A DNA stretch of 14,581 bases, taken from assembly GCA_029265335.1 (NCBI GenBank), contig JAJUJN010000017.1:1-14581 (forward strand), read 5' to 3'. The notes beneath the pieces are model-generated. The model was given only the letters and a program-made list of their open reading frames with translations. It searched no databases and had not been told where the DNA came from. The DNA comes from Alcaligenaceae bacterium. Its GTDB lineage: Bacteria; Pseudomonadota; Gammaproteobacteria; Burkholderiales; Burkholderiaceae_B. Position 1 is the stretch's first letter, and each line of letters starts with the position of its first letter. Made by a program: the position numbers and the translations under genes. Shown piece after piece: positions 1 through 7,880 of the stretch.

Positions 1-865
1 GAACACCAATTATTTCCTCACCACCACTGCCGGTGAGTTTGTGCTCACGCTGTTCGAGCGACTCACTCACGAGCAACTGCCGTTCTACATCGAGCTGATG
101 CACCACTTGGCGGCCCACGGCGTGCCGGTGCCGCAACCGCAGATGTTGCGCGATGGTTCACGCATCACCACTCTGCATCACAAGCCCACCAGCGTGGTCA
201 CCCGCCTGGCTGGAGGCTATGAGCCCGCACCCACTCAAGCGCACTGCCGACTGGCGGCACACACCCAGGCGCAGGCACATTTGGCTGCTCGCGACTTTCC
301 GCTCGAGCAACCCAACCTGCGGGGCCTGGCCTGGTGGCAAGAGACGGTGCCCGGCTTATTGCAATGGCTCGACGCCGAACAGGCCGAAATGCTCACGCAG
401 GAGCTCGAGCACCAAGAAAAGTTCCACGCCTCGAGCACCTACCGGAGCCTGCCGCGCGCCGCTGTGCATTGCGACCTCTTCCGCGACAACGTTCTCTTTG
501 CCGGCACCGTCACCGAACCCCATATGGGGGGATTCATCGATTTCTACTTTGCGGGCGTCGACACCCTGCTGTTCGATGTCGCAGTGGCGGTGAACGACTG
601 GTGTATCGAACGCCATTCGGGCGTGATGCGCGACGACCTGTTGCAAGCCTGGTTGCGCGCCTACGAAACCATTCGCCCGTTCACTGCCGAGGAGCGCGAA
701 GCCTGGCCCGATATGCTGCGGGCCGCCGCCCTGCGCTTTTGGGTCTCGCGGCTGTTCGATTTTCATCAGCCGCGCACTGCCGAAACTCTGCAACCGCACG
801 ACCCGCGGCATTTTGAACGCATTCTGCGCCAGCGCCGCGAGGTTGCCGTCGCTCCCCTACCCTGA
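1..865 (+). CDS. thrB: Homoserine kinase ThrB, 5' end cut by the window edge
   Basis: ThrB phosphorylates the hydroxyl of L-homoserine with ATP, giving the O-phosphohomoserine that threonine synthase uses; it is cytosolic. The frame is already open from base 2 (NTNYFLTTTAGEFVLTLFER), so the GTG at 41 is an internal valine and the true start lies left of the window. About 287 residues are visible; the family is usually near 315-320, so roughly 30 are missing. The protein belongs to the aminoglycoside-phosphotransferase-like kinase fold, not the GHMP type of E. coli. The catalytic loop HCDLFRDNVLF (HxDxxxxN pattern) is at about 461-493, and the metal-binding GFIDFYFAG follows at about 530-556. 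The stop at 863-865 forms part of the ribosome-binding site of the next gene, suggesting co-transcription. Its partner genes hom and thrC lie at the other end of the window on the opposite strand. Confidence 0.95.
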   Translation, partial: NTNYFLTTTAGEFVLTLFERLTHEQLPFYIELMHHLAAHGVPVPQPQMLRDGSRITTLHHKPTSVVTRLAGGYEPAPTQAHCRLAAHTQAQAHLAARDFPLEQPNLRGLAWWQETVPGLLQWLDAEQAEMLTQELEHQEKFHASSTYRSLPRAAVHCDLFRDNVLFAGTVTEPHMGGFIDFYFAGVDTLLFDVAVAVNDWCIERHSGVMRDDLLQAWLRAYETIRPFTAEEREAWPDMLRAAALRFWVSRLFDFHQPRTAETLQPHDPRHFERILRQRREVAVAPLP

Positions 866-873
866 GGTTCGCC

Positions 874-1665
874 ATGCAAGCCGCTTCTCTGCCGATGTCG
901 GCCGGTTGGTTCTGGGTGCGTCAGGGCTACGAACTGTTTCGCCGCCAACCCGTCGCCATGTTCACCTGGGCGCTCACCATCGGCATGCTGGTCCTGATCG
1001 CCAGCTTTCTGGTACCCATCGGACCGGCGCTGTTCGTCATGCTCATGCCGGCGGTAACCGTGATGACCCTCAACGCCTGTCGCATGATCGAAGCGGGCAC
1101 GCCGGTGCAGCCGCTGCTGCTGTGGCGTTTGTTCGGCGAACCTGCCATGGCGCGCCGCCTGATTGCGATGGGCGGTATTTATCTTGCCGGCATCATTGTG
1201 GCCGGCATCGTGGCCTTTCTGCCGTTCTATGGCTCGATCAGCGACGCTGCCGCTGCCGCCGAATTGCAAAATGACCTCGCGCCTTTGCTGCAAGCCGTAC
1301 AGCCACCGTTGTTTCTGTTCGGCGCGCTGTACCTGCTGGTGGCCGCCTTGTTCTGGCACGCGCCTGTGCTGGTGGCCTGGCATCAGCTCGAAATTCGCAA
1401 GGCCCTCTTCTTTTCCGGCGTGGCCTGCTGGCGCAACAAGGGCGCGTTTGTGGTGTATGGGCTGGTGTGGGGCGCCCTGGTCATCGCCATGGAAGGCCTG
1501 ATGATGTTTCTGCAGGCCGCCGGTCTTCCCGGCGGTGTGGCGGCCCTGCTGCAAATGCCGCTGAGCTTCGTGCTGGCCGCCGTACTGTATTGCAGCTTCT
1601 ACCCCACCTACACGACCGTATTTGGGCGAGCCGCTGCCGAACTCGACGATTCCACCCCGCACTGA
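874..1665 (+). CDS. BPSS1780-family integral membrane protein, function unknown
   Basis: This 263-residue protein has about five hydrophobic stretches (residues roughly 27-66, 92-118, 143-168, 185-208 and 215-240), which predicts an inner-membrane protein. The N-terminus reads MQAASLPMSAGWFWVRQGYE, a pattern I associate with the BPSS1780 family of betaproteobacterial membrane proteins often found beside thrB. No catalytic motif is visible and no function is established, so I assign none. The start is supported by TGAGG at 863-867, six bases before ATG, which overlaps the thrB stop. The gap to thrB is only 8 nt, so the two genes are probably one transcript and translationally coupled. It converges on uvrD with 81 nt between them. 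Confidence 0.8.
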   Translation: MQAASLPMSAGWFWVRQGYELFRRQPVAMFTWALTIGMLVLIASFLVPIGPALFVMLMPAVTVMTLNACRMIEAGTPVQPLLLWRLFGEPAMARRLIAMGGIYLAGIIVAGIVAFLPFYGSISDAAAAAELQNDLAPLLQAVQPPLFLFGALYLLVAALFWHAPVLVAWHQLEIRKALFFSGVACWRNKGAFVVYGLVWGALVIAMEGLMMFLQAAGLPGGVAALLQMPLSFVLAAVLYCSFYPTYTTVFGRAAAELDDSTPH

Positions 1666-1712
1666 GAGGGAACACTTGCAGCGTTTCGGGGCGCTGGTAG
1701 CTTTCGATGACC

Positions 1713-1747
1713 AGCCAAACCGCCTGTGTTCGCTGAGGCGGCTGGCT
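1713..1747. terminator. Possible bidirectional hairpin between convergent genes
   Basis: AGCCA-AA-CCGCC (1713-1724) pairs with GGCGG-C-TGGCT (1737-1747) around a 12-nt loop, a ten-pair stem with one small internal bulge. It lies in the gap between the convergent BPSS1780-family gene and uvrD, and its last base is the last base of the uvrD stop codon. Neither strand shows a following T run, so it is not a classical intrinsic terminator. It may be a transcript 3'-end stabiliser or a weak bidirectional terminator. A closely similar hairpin lies downstream of radA. Confidence 0.35.
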
Positions 1748-4002
1748 CAGATGTCGAGGGTCACCAGCTTGGCCACGCCCAAGGCAAGAGTCTTGGTGCC
1801 GGCTGCTGCAAAGCGGATCTGAGCCTGGGCTTGCTGACCGCTGCCCTGCAAGGCCAGAATGACTCCCTCGCCAAAGCGATCGTGCTGCACGTTCTGGCCC
1901 ACCTTGAAATGCTGCTCGCCCACCTGGATGCCCTGGGCAGCCAGTGGGTTGGTGGGCTGAGAGGCGCGAGCCTGGCCTAGGCGCGAGGCGGCGCCCGACC
2001 AATCGGAATCGGCCCAGGCTGCGGCACGCAGTGCAGCACCTTCGTCGAAGGAACGGGTACGGGGGCTCAGCCACTTGAGGCTACCCTCGGGCAGCTCCTC
2101 CAAAAACCGGGAGCGTATGGAATAACGGGTTTGCCCGTGCAGCATGCGCGCCTGCGCAAAGCTGATGTAGAGACGCTCACGTGCGCGGGTGATGGCCACA
2201 TACATCAGCCGCCGTTCTTCCTCCAGACCGGCCTCGTCGAGCAGACTGTTCTCGTGCGGAAAGAGCCCTTCTTCTACCCCGGTGAGGAATACCGCCTGAA
2301 ATTCCAAACCCTTGCTGGCATGGATGGTCATGAGCTGAATGGCGTCGTCACCCTCGCTCGCCTGGTTATCGCCGGCCTCCAACGCGGCATGCGACAAGAA
2401 AGCCGCCAGGGCAGGCAGCGCATCGGCGTTGAGCACTTCGCCATCGGCATCCAGCTCGGGGGTCGGCCCTTCATCCACGAAGACCGTGGCGGCGGGAATC
2501 AATTCGTTGAGGTTTTCGAGTCGGTCGCTGCCGTCTTTCTCTTTCTCGTAATGCGCACGCAGACCGCTGTGATCGAGCATGTGATCCACCAGCTCAGGGA
2601 GCGGCAGCGACTGGGTCTCGAAGCGCATGCGTTCAATCAGAGCAACGAACTGAGCGAGATTGCTGCCGCCTTTACCCGGCACATGGGGTACAGCGGCGTA
2701 CAGGCTGCTGCCGGCCAGCCGGGCCGCGTCGACCAGGTTTTCGAGAGTACGGGCGCCGATGCCGCGCGTCGGAAAGTTGACGACGCGCAGAAAGGCAGTG
2801 TCGTCGTGCGGGTTCTCCATCAGACGCAGATAGGCCAGGGCATGCTTGACCTCCTGGCGTTCGAAGAAGCGCAAGCCGCCATAGACCTTGTAGGGAATGC
2901 CCGCCCGGAAAAGCGCATGTTCGAGCACCCGCGATTGGGCGTTGCTGCGATACAGAATGGCGATTTCACGCCGGCTCCAGCCCTCCTGGATGAGGCTCTC
3001 GATTTCGCCCAGCACCCACTGGGCTTCGGCGCTGTCGGTGGGCGCTTCGTACACACGCACCGGCTCGCCTTCGCCGCGGTCGGTCCAGAGATTCTTGCCC
3101 ATCCGCCCCTGATTGTGTTCGATCAGGGCATTGGCGGCGTCGAGAATATGGCCGTGCGAACGATAATTTTGTTCAAGACGTATGCGCGCGGTTTCGTGGA
3201 AGTCGCGCTCGAAGTCGGCCATGTTGCCCACCCGCGCTCCCCGGAAGGCATAGATCGACTGATCGTCATCGCCCACCGCGAACACCGAGGCGCCACCGCC
3301 CGCCAACAGGCACAGCCAGAGATACTGCAGACGGTTGGTATCCTGGAACTCGTCAACCAGGATATGGCGGAACCGTCGCTGGTAGTGTTCGCGCACAGAG
3401 GTATGGTCGCGCAGCAGCTCATACGACCGCAGCAGCAGCTCGGCAAAATCCACCACGCCCTCGCGCTCGCACTGCGCTTGATAAAGCTCGGCAATCTCGG
3501 CGAGGCGGCGCTGAAAGCTGTCAGGGGCTTCTACCTGATGTGGCCGCAAGCCGTCTTCCTTGGCCTTGTTCACGAAGTGCTGCACTTGCTTGGCCGGGTA
3601 TTTCTCGTCGTCGATCTGATGTGCCTTGAGCACGCGCTTGATGGCCGACAGCTGATCGGCCATATCCAGAATCTGAAAGGTGGCCGGCAGATTGGCTGTG
3701 CGATGATGAGCGCGCAACATGCGGTTGCACAGGCCATGGAAGGTGCCGATCCACATGCCCCGCGGAGTGAGAGGCAACAACGCCGTCATGCGAGCCAACA
3801 TCTCGCGGGCCGCCTTGTTGGTGAAGGTGACTGCGAGTATGCCGGCTGGTCCCACGTAGCCCTGCTGCAGCAACCAGGCCATGCGCAGGGTAAGCACCCG
3901 CGTTTTGCCACTGCCAGCACCGGCCAACACCAGGGCATGACGCTCAGGCGGCAAGGTGACGGCGGCGAGTTGTTCCGGGTTGAGGTGATCGAGCAGTGCC
4001 AT
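1747..4002 (-). CDS. uvrD: UvrD/PcrA-type superfamily 1 DNA helicase
   Basis: This is an ATP-dependent 3'-5' DNA helicase of the UvrD/Rep/PcrA group, which acts in nucleotide excision repair, mismatch repair and replication-fork processing. All main SF1A motifs are visible in the 751-residue product: Walker A AGAGSGKT at 27-34, VTFTNKAAREM at about 58-68, DEFQDTN at 217-223, GDDDQSIYAFRGA at 244-256, EQNYRS at 277-282, TIHASKGLEFQ at 559-569 and YVAITRARERLY at 601-612. The C-terminal region after about 694 (VGQNVQHDRFGEGVI and on) looks like the Tudor-like tail typical of UvrD and PcrA, which favours UvrD over Rep. Length is normal (family about 720-790). The ATG at 4002 gives MALLDHLNPEQ, a typical start; the upstream Shine-Dalgarno is weak. 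It follows the GT2 gene after 20 nt, so it may be read from the glycosyltransferase transcript. Confidence 0.95.
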   Translation of the reverse strand: MALLDHLNPEQLAAVTLPPERHALVLAGAGSGKTRVLTLRMAWLLQQGYVGPAGILAVTFTNKAAREMLARMTALLPLTPRGMWIGTFHGLCNRMLRAHHRTANLPATFQILDMADQLSAIKRVLKAHQIDDEKYPAKQVQHFVNKAKEDGLRPHQVEAPDSFQRRLAEIAELYQAQCEREGVVDFAELLLRSYELLRDHTSVREHYQRRFRHILVDEFQDTNRLQYLWLCLLAGGGASVFAVGDDDQSIYAFRGARVGNMADFERDFHETARIRLEQNYRSHGHILDAANALIEHNQGRMGKNLWTDRGEGEPVRVYEAPTDSAEAQWVLGEIESLIQEGWSRREIAILYRSNAQSRVLEHALFRAGIPYKVYGGLRFFERQEVKHALAYLRLMENPHDDTAFLRVVNFPTRGIGARTLENLVDAARLAGSSLYAAVPHVPGKGGSNLAQFVALIERMRFETQSLPLPELVDHMLDHSGLRAHYEKEKDGSDRLENLNELIPAATVFVDEGPTPELDADGEVLNADALPALAAFLSHAALEAGDNQASEGDDAIQLMTIHASKGLEFQAVFLTGVEEGLFPHENSLLDEAGLEEERRLMYVAITRARERLYISFAQARMLHGQTRYSIRSRFLEELPEGSLKWLSPRTRSFDEGAALRAAAWADSDWSGAASRLGQARASQPTNPLAAQGIQVGEQHFKVGQNVQHDRFGEGVILALQGSGQQAQAQIRFAAAGTKTLALGVAKLVTLDI

Positions 4003-4022
4003 GGGCCTATAAAGAAGTAAAG

Positions 4023-4865
4023 TCAGTTACGTAACAGTCGATAGAGGGGACGCAGGAGCGGCACGGGCAATAGGCGGGGTATGGTGCGGCCGACAAACAC
4101 CGCGAAGGCGGTGATCGGATTGCTGAGCCGCAATTGCCGTTTGGTGCGATACAGCCGCCACTCGGTGCGCACATAAGGCCAGCCGCGCCGCCGGCGCAAC
4201 ATATCGGTGCCGGTGCGCGCCAACACCAGGTCGTCTTGCAGGTTCCAGCCCTGGCCCCCGCGCGCCAGCAAAGGCAGCCATAGGTGGTAGTCTTCGGCCA
4301 GGGGAAAGTCTTGATAGTTTCCCGCCGCCAGCACCGCTTCACGCCGCAACACCACCGTGGGGTGGTTGAACGGGTTGCGATACGGCAGCATGGCGCGTAT
4401 GGCCTGATCGGATTCAGGCACCACCTTGCGACCGATCAGCTCCTGGGTTTCGGGGTCGATCTCATACATGCACGAGCCGCACACATCGAACTGCTCGTTG
4501 TGCATCATGAAACTTACCTGCCGCTCAAAACGCCAGGGCTGCGAGAGGTCGTCGGTATCCACACGCACCACCAGCTCATGCTGGCAGGCCAGCATGCCAT
4601 GCGCCAAAGCCAGGCCCAAGCCCTGATTGGTGGGCAGCGGCAGCACTCGCAACGGCAGAACTGCCCGCCATTTGTCTACCACTTCCTGCAGCGAGTCACT
4701 CACCGGGCCATCGAGCACCATGACCACTTCGGCTGCCGGCCAGCTTTGCTCGGCCACACTACGCAGACAGTCATCAAGAAAGTCTGGGCGCTCAGCGTAG
4801 TACAACGACAGCAAGACGGAAAACGCCGGGATCGTGGGGCTGGCGTCGGTTGAAGTATCGGTCAC
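4023..4865 (-). CDS. Family 2 glycosyltransferase (AmsE-like)
   Basis: This 280-residue GT-A fold enzyme probably moves a sugar from a nucleotide-sugar donor to a surface glycan or lipid-linked acceptor at the cytoplasmic face of the inner membrane. The fold begins at FSVLLSLYYAERPDFLDDCL (15-34). LDGP is at 51-54, the metal-binding DTDD at 103-106, the acceptor-side NPFNHPTVVLRR at 164-175, and the EDYHLW catalytic-base region at 191-196. The C-terminal stretch 251-278 is hydrophobic and basic, consistent with membrane association. Donor and acceptor cannot be read from the sequence. The start is a GTG at 4865 with no Shine-Dalgarno. The frame stays open upstream into the 3' end of the GT4 gene but has no ATG, GTG or TTG there, so this GTG is the only conventional start. 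Two inverted repeats fill the spacer just upstream. Confidence 0.88.
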   Translation of the reverse strand: MTDTSTDASPTIPAFSVLLSLYYAERPDFLDDCLRSVAEQSWPAAEVVMVLDGPVSDSLQEVVDKWRAVLPLRVLPLPTNQGLGLALAHGMLACQHELVVRVDTDDLSQPWRFERQVSFMMHNEQFDVCGSCMYEIDPETQELIGRKVVPESDQAIRAMLPYRNPFNHPTVVLRREAVLAAGNYQDFPLAEDYHLWLPLLARGGQGWNLQDDLVLARTGTDMLRRRRGWPYVRTEWRLYRTKRQLRLSNPITAFAVFVGRTIPRLLPVPLLRPLYRLLRN

Positions 4866-4881
4866 GGAAACAGGCAGAGAC

Positions 4882-4926
4882 GGCGCACGGTTGGGGTGCG
4901 CCCAGGGAATGTCACGGAACTGACAT
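4882..4926 (-). repeat. Two tandem perfect inverted repeats ahead of the GT2 start
   Basis: The 70-nt spacer between the GT4 stop and the GT2 GTG holds two perfect dyads: ATGTCA-6 nt-TGACAT at 4909-4926, and GGCGCAC-7 nt-GTGCGCC at 4882-4902. In the transcript the second would form a GC-rich 7-bp hairpin ending 16 nt before the GTG. No T run follows, so a factor-independent terminator is unlikely. An RNA structure that controls GT2 translation or stabilises a processed mRNA end is possible, and so is a protein-binding site for the first dyad. Role inferred only. Confidence 0.5.
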
Positions 4927-4935
4927 AGTAAACGA

Positions 4936-6393
4936 TCAAGTGCTGCGCTCGTCTTGCTCGGTAAGCGGATGCGGCAGTATCGCCTGCATCACCTGCTTCG
5001 CGCTCTGCTCCCAGCTGAGGTGCGGCATGCCCACCGAAGCAGGCGCTTCACCACAGTGATATGCCTGTAACCAGCGCTTGAGCTCGTCGGCCAGTTCTGT
5101 GGCGGTATCAGCGTGAAAATACCACGCGTGCTCCCCCGCCACCTCACGGAATACCGGAAGATCGCGTGCGATGACCGGCAGTTCGTACTGTGCCGCCTCG
5201 ATCAGCGGCAGGCCGAAACCCTCGGTGTACGACGCCGCCACCAGAGCGTGAGCGCGCTGGTAGGCCGTCCGCAACACCGCGTCGGAGGCGTTGTCGAGCC
5301 ACAGCAATCGCCGTTGGGCGAGTGGATGTCGTTGAAGACTTCGCACCAGCTGCCGCACGTTCCAGCCCACTTTGCCGATGATCACCAAGGCCACGTCATG
5401 CCCTTCCTGCCAGAGCTGGTCGAACGCCGCCAGAACTTGCGCGTGACCCTTGCGCGGCTCCAGCGTGCCCACCATCAGAAACCAGCAAGTTTGGGGCCCG
5501 GTGTCAGCCAGATCCAACACCTTCGCCAGGTTGTGGTCGACCTGATCCGGGTGGGGTGGCGGAAGGTGGCAGCCAAGGTGAAACCAATGCACCGCCGGCC
5601 CGCCATCGGAACGCTGCGGGGGCGATTGCCGAAGATAGTCGCGCAGCTGCGCGGCGACGGCGGCCGAAATGCACAACAGACTGTCGGCCTGTTGCAGCAC
5701 GATGCCCAGCCACCGGGCAAAGCGCGGGTCAACTTCGCCTTGATAGAACTCGGGGTGGGTGACAGGGATCAGATCGTAGAGCACAAAATGACAAGGCACC
5801 CCGCGCCGTCGCAAATCGGCGAGGGGCTCGCGCATGTGCGCGATGGCCATGAGGGCGAGATCGGCGCAGAAATACACGTCGCCCGTCTGCGGCGAGATGG
5901 CGTCGTCGGGCAGGCCCAGGTGAGGCAACTCACCATCCACCTCGACAAACCGGCGCGCGTGATGGAAGCGGCCGTCGTGGATATACACCGGCTCGACACG
6001 CCAACTCGCGGGCGCCGCGAGCATGAGCGCGCGCGTGAGGTGCCGCACCACGCGTTGAATACCAGTGCCGGCGTCGCGTTGCACCAAACCGGAAATATCC
6101 ACGTAGAGACGATGGCGCGCCGGCTGTGAGGGTAACGGCCCATGAGCCTGCATCACGGCTCGCCAGCCCCCTTGCAAATAGCGCTCGCGAGCAGCGCCAT
6201 CCGGCTCGCCAGGCGCAGGCAGCTGGGTGTGACCGCCGCGGGCGCCCACCTTGGCCAACAGCGTTCCGCCCCAGGAAGGACACCACATGAGCACCCGCAC
6301 GGCGAGGCGTTTGAGCCAGGCCTGATGCTGCACCAGCTCATAAAGCGATTGCAATACGCGCGCGCGCCACGTCGCGGCACCGGGGTTTACCAT
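4936..6393 (-). CDS. Family 4 (GT-B) glycosyltransferase
   Basis: This retaining GT-B glycosyltransferase of about 485 residues is likely involved in building a surface polysaccharide or lipopolysaccharide O-chain. Counting from the ATG at 6393, the N-terminal domain contains YVDISGLVQRDAGTGIQRVV at about 97-116, a signature of the WbpY/mannosyltransferase-like GT4 group. The C-terminal nucleotide-sugar domain has LMVGTLEPRKGH at about 306-317 and SYTEGFGLPLIEAA at about 388-401, the E-x7-E region that contacts the donor. The first 90 or so residues are a less recognisable extension. The longest reading starts at a GTG at 6420, but no Shine-Dalgarno precedes it and a TACAAT box abuts it. The ATG at 6393 has TGAGAG five bases upstream, so I prefer it. 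Donor and acceptor are unknown. It lies 70 nt ahead of the GT2 gene, and the two probably act on the same glycan. Confidence 0.88.
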   Translation of the reverse strand: MVNPGAATWRARVLQSLYELVQHQAWLKRLAVRVLMWCPSWGGTLLAKVGARGGHTQLPAPGEPDGAARERYLQGGWRAVMQAHGPLPSQPARHRLYVDISGLVQRDAGTGIQRVVRHLTRALMLAAPASWRVEPVYIHDGRFHHARRFVEVDGELPHLGLPDDAISPQTGDVYFCADLALMAIAHMREPLADLRRRGVPCHFVLYDLIPVTHPEFYQGEVDPRFARWLGIVLQQADSLLCISAAVAAQLRDYLRQSPPQRSDGGPAVHWFHLGCHLPPPHPDQVDHNLAKVLDLADTGPQTCWFLMVGTLEPRKGHAQVLAAFDQLWQEGHDVALVIIGKVGWNVRQLVRSLQRHPLAQRRLLWLDNASDAVLRTAYQRAHALVAASYTEGFGLPLIEAAQYELPVIARDLPVFREVAGEHAWYFHADTATELADELKRWLQAYHCGEAPASVGMPHLSWEQSAKQVMQAILPHPLTEQDERST

Positions 6394-6420
6394 GCTGTCT
6401 CTCAGCTTCGGGAGCGCCAC

Positions 6421-6462
6421 ATTGTAGGCGGATTGACGAGGAGGGAGTCACGTTGAGCTCAA
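6421..6462 (-). promoter_or_regulatory. Putative promoter and palindromic operator for the glycosyltransferase unit
   Basis: Read on the minus strand, TACAAT (6426 down to 6421) matches the sigma70 -10 box at five of six positions. It would place the transcript start near 6414 and give a leader of about 20 nt before the ATG at 6393. No convincing -35 hexamer is seen at 16-18 nt spacing; GTGACT is the nearest resemblance but is slightly too far. A perfect 10-bp palindrome, TTGAGCTCAA, lies at 6453-6462, centred about 44 bp upstream of the predicted start, where an activator or repressor could bind. This is prediction from pattern only. Confidence 0.35.
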
Positions 6463-6475
6463 GCTCAGGTCAGCA

Positions 6476-6505
6476 GCCAACCGCAGAGGACAATGGGCGG
6501 CTGGC
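6476..6505. terminator. Possible hairpin downstream of radA
   Basis: GCCA-A-CCGC (6476-6484) pairs with GCGG-C-TGGC (6497-6505) around a 12-nt loop, eight pairs with one A/C mismatch. It begins 10 nt after the radA stop on the minus strand. There is no following T run, so termination would have to be weak or factor-assisted. Arms and loop length are close to those of the hairpin at the end of uvrD. Confidence 0.35.
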
Positions 6506-6515
6506 GGGGTTGCGC

Positions 6516-7880
6516 TTAGGCGACGTGCTCCAACGCAGCCGCCAGGCTTTCTACCGCGTGCACCGTCAAGCCGGGGATCGGCTGACGCGGTGCGTTGGCG
6601 CGAGGAATCAGCGCCTGGGTAAAGCCCAGCTTGGCCGCTTCGCGCAGACGTTCCTGACCGCGGGGCGCGGGCCGGATTTCGCCCGTGAGCCCCACTTCGC
6701 CGAACACCGCCAGGCCGGCGGGCAACGCGCGGTCGCGCAGCGACGACAGAATGGCCAACAAAACTGGTAAATCGGCTGCCGGCTCCGCGATGCGCACGCC
6801 GCCCACCGCGTTGATGAAAACGTCCTGGTCGTAGGTGACGATGCCGCCGTGCCGATGCAGCACGGCCAGCAGCATGGCCAGCCGGTTGCTCTCCAGGCCC
6901 ACGGACAAACGGCGCGGATGATTGCCATGGGTGCCATCGACGAGCGCCTGGATTTCCACCAACAGGGGGCGAGTGCCTTCCTGGGTGACCATCACGCAAG
7001 AGCCGGCCACAGCCGCTTCACGCTGCGACAGAAACAGGGCCGACGGATTGTTCACCCCTCGCAGGCCGCGATCGGTCATGGCGAACACACCCAACTCGTT
7101 GACCGCGCCAAAGCGGTTTTTGAAGGCGCGCACCAGACGGAAGGCCGAGTGGCTGTCGCCTTCGAAGTACAGCACGGTGTCGACGATATGTTCCAGCACC
7201 CGAGGCCCTGCCAGTGCGCCCTCTTTGGTGACATGACCGATCATCACCAGGGCCACGCCGGTCTGCTTGGCCAATCGGGTGAGCTGGGCTGCGCACTCAC
7301 GCACCTGCGCTACCGAGCCCGGTGCCGACGTGAGTTCGGCGGAATAAAGGGTTTGAATGGAGTCCACCACCACCACCGCGGGCGGGTGCTCAGACTCGGT
7401 CATGGCAGCCTGAATGCTTTCGAGGCGAATTTCGGTGAGCAGCTCCACGTTGGCGCTGGCCACGCCCAGGCGACGGGCGCGCAAGGCCACCTGATCGCCG
7501 GATTCCTCACCCGACACATACAGCACCCGGTGATGCTCTGCCATACCGGCCAGGGTTTGCAGCAACAAGGTAGATTTGCCGATGCCCGGGTCGCCACCGA
7601 TGAGCGTTACCGCACCCGGCACCAGCCCACCACCCAGCACTCGGTCGAATTCGGCGATGCCAGTGGCCAAGCGAGGCTGCTCACGGGCGTCGATCTCGCC
7701 CAGGCGCCGGATGGGGCTGCTGGCCACCAGCGGCGCGTAGCGATGACGCTCGGCGCCGCCAGCAGATTCCTTTTGCTCGTCGAGCGTGTTCCAGGCTTGG
7801 CAATGTGGGCACTGACCCAACCATTTGGCGCTCACGCCACCGCATTCGCGACACACGTAGCGGGTTTTGACACGGGCCAT
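6516..7880 (-). CDS. radA: DNA repair and recombination protein RadA (Sms)
   Basis: RadA is a RecA-related ATPase that promotes branch migration and processing of recombination intermediates. The 454-residue product has the standard order of domains. An N-terminal four-cysteine zinc finger (C10, C13, C24, C27; CREC...CPHC) comes first. The RecA-like core follows, with Walker A GDPGIGKS at 96-103, Walker B VVVDSIQT at about 170-177 and the RadA-specific KNRFG motif at 254-258. Last is a Lon-protease-like domain from about 290 to the end, which in this family is a structural DNA-binding domain and not a working protease. Length is typical (450-460). Its ATG shares one base with the alr stop (TGATG), so translation is probably coupled to alr. 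GAGG lies ten bases upstream of the ATG, inside the alr 3' end. Confidence 0.97.
   Translation of the reverse strand: MARVKTRYVCRECGGVSAKWLGQCPHCQAWNTLDEQKESAGGAERHRYAPLVASSPIRRLGEIDAREQPRLATGIAEFDRVLGGGLVPGAVTLIGGDPGIGKSTLLLQTLAGMAEHHRVLYVSGEESGDQVALRARRLGVASANVELLTEIRLESIQAAMTESEHPPAVVVVDSIQTLYSAELTSAPGSVAQVRECAAQLTRLAKQTGVALVMIGHVTKEGALAGPRVLEHIVDTVLYFEGDSHSAFRLVRAFKNRFGAVNELGVFAMTDRGLRGVNNPSALFLSQREAAVAGSCVMVTQEGTRPLLVEIQALVDGTHGNHPRRLSVGLESNRLAMLLAVLHRHGGIVTYDQDVFINAVGGVRIAEPAADLPVLLAILSSLRDRALPAGLAVFGEVGLTGEIRPAPRGQERLREAAKLGFTQALIPRANAPRQPIPGLTVHAVESLAAALEHVA

Noticed and set aside
2131..4020. 629-codon open frame on the + strand opposite uvrD
   Set aside because: It is the antisense shadow of a complete UvrD with all helicase motifs; GC-rich codon use keeps the opposite frame open, and its translation shows no recognisable domain.
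5113..6129. 338-codon open frame on the + strand opposite the GT4 gene
   Set aside because: Antisense shadow; the minus-strand protein has clear GT4 motifs and this one has none.
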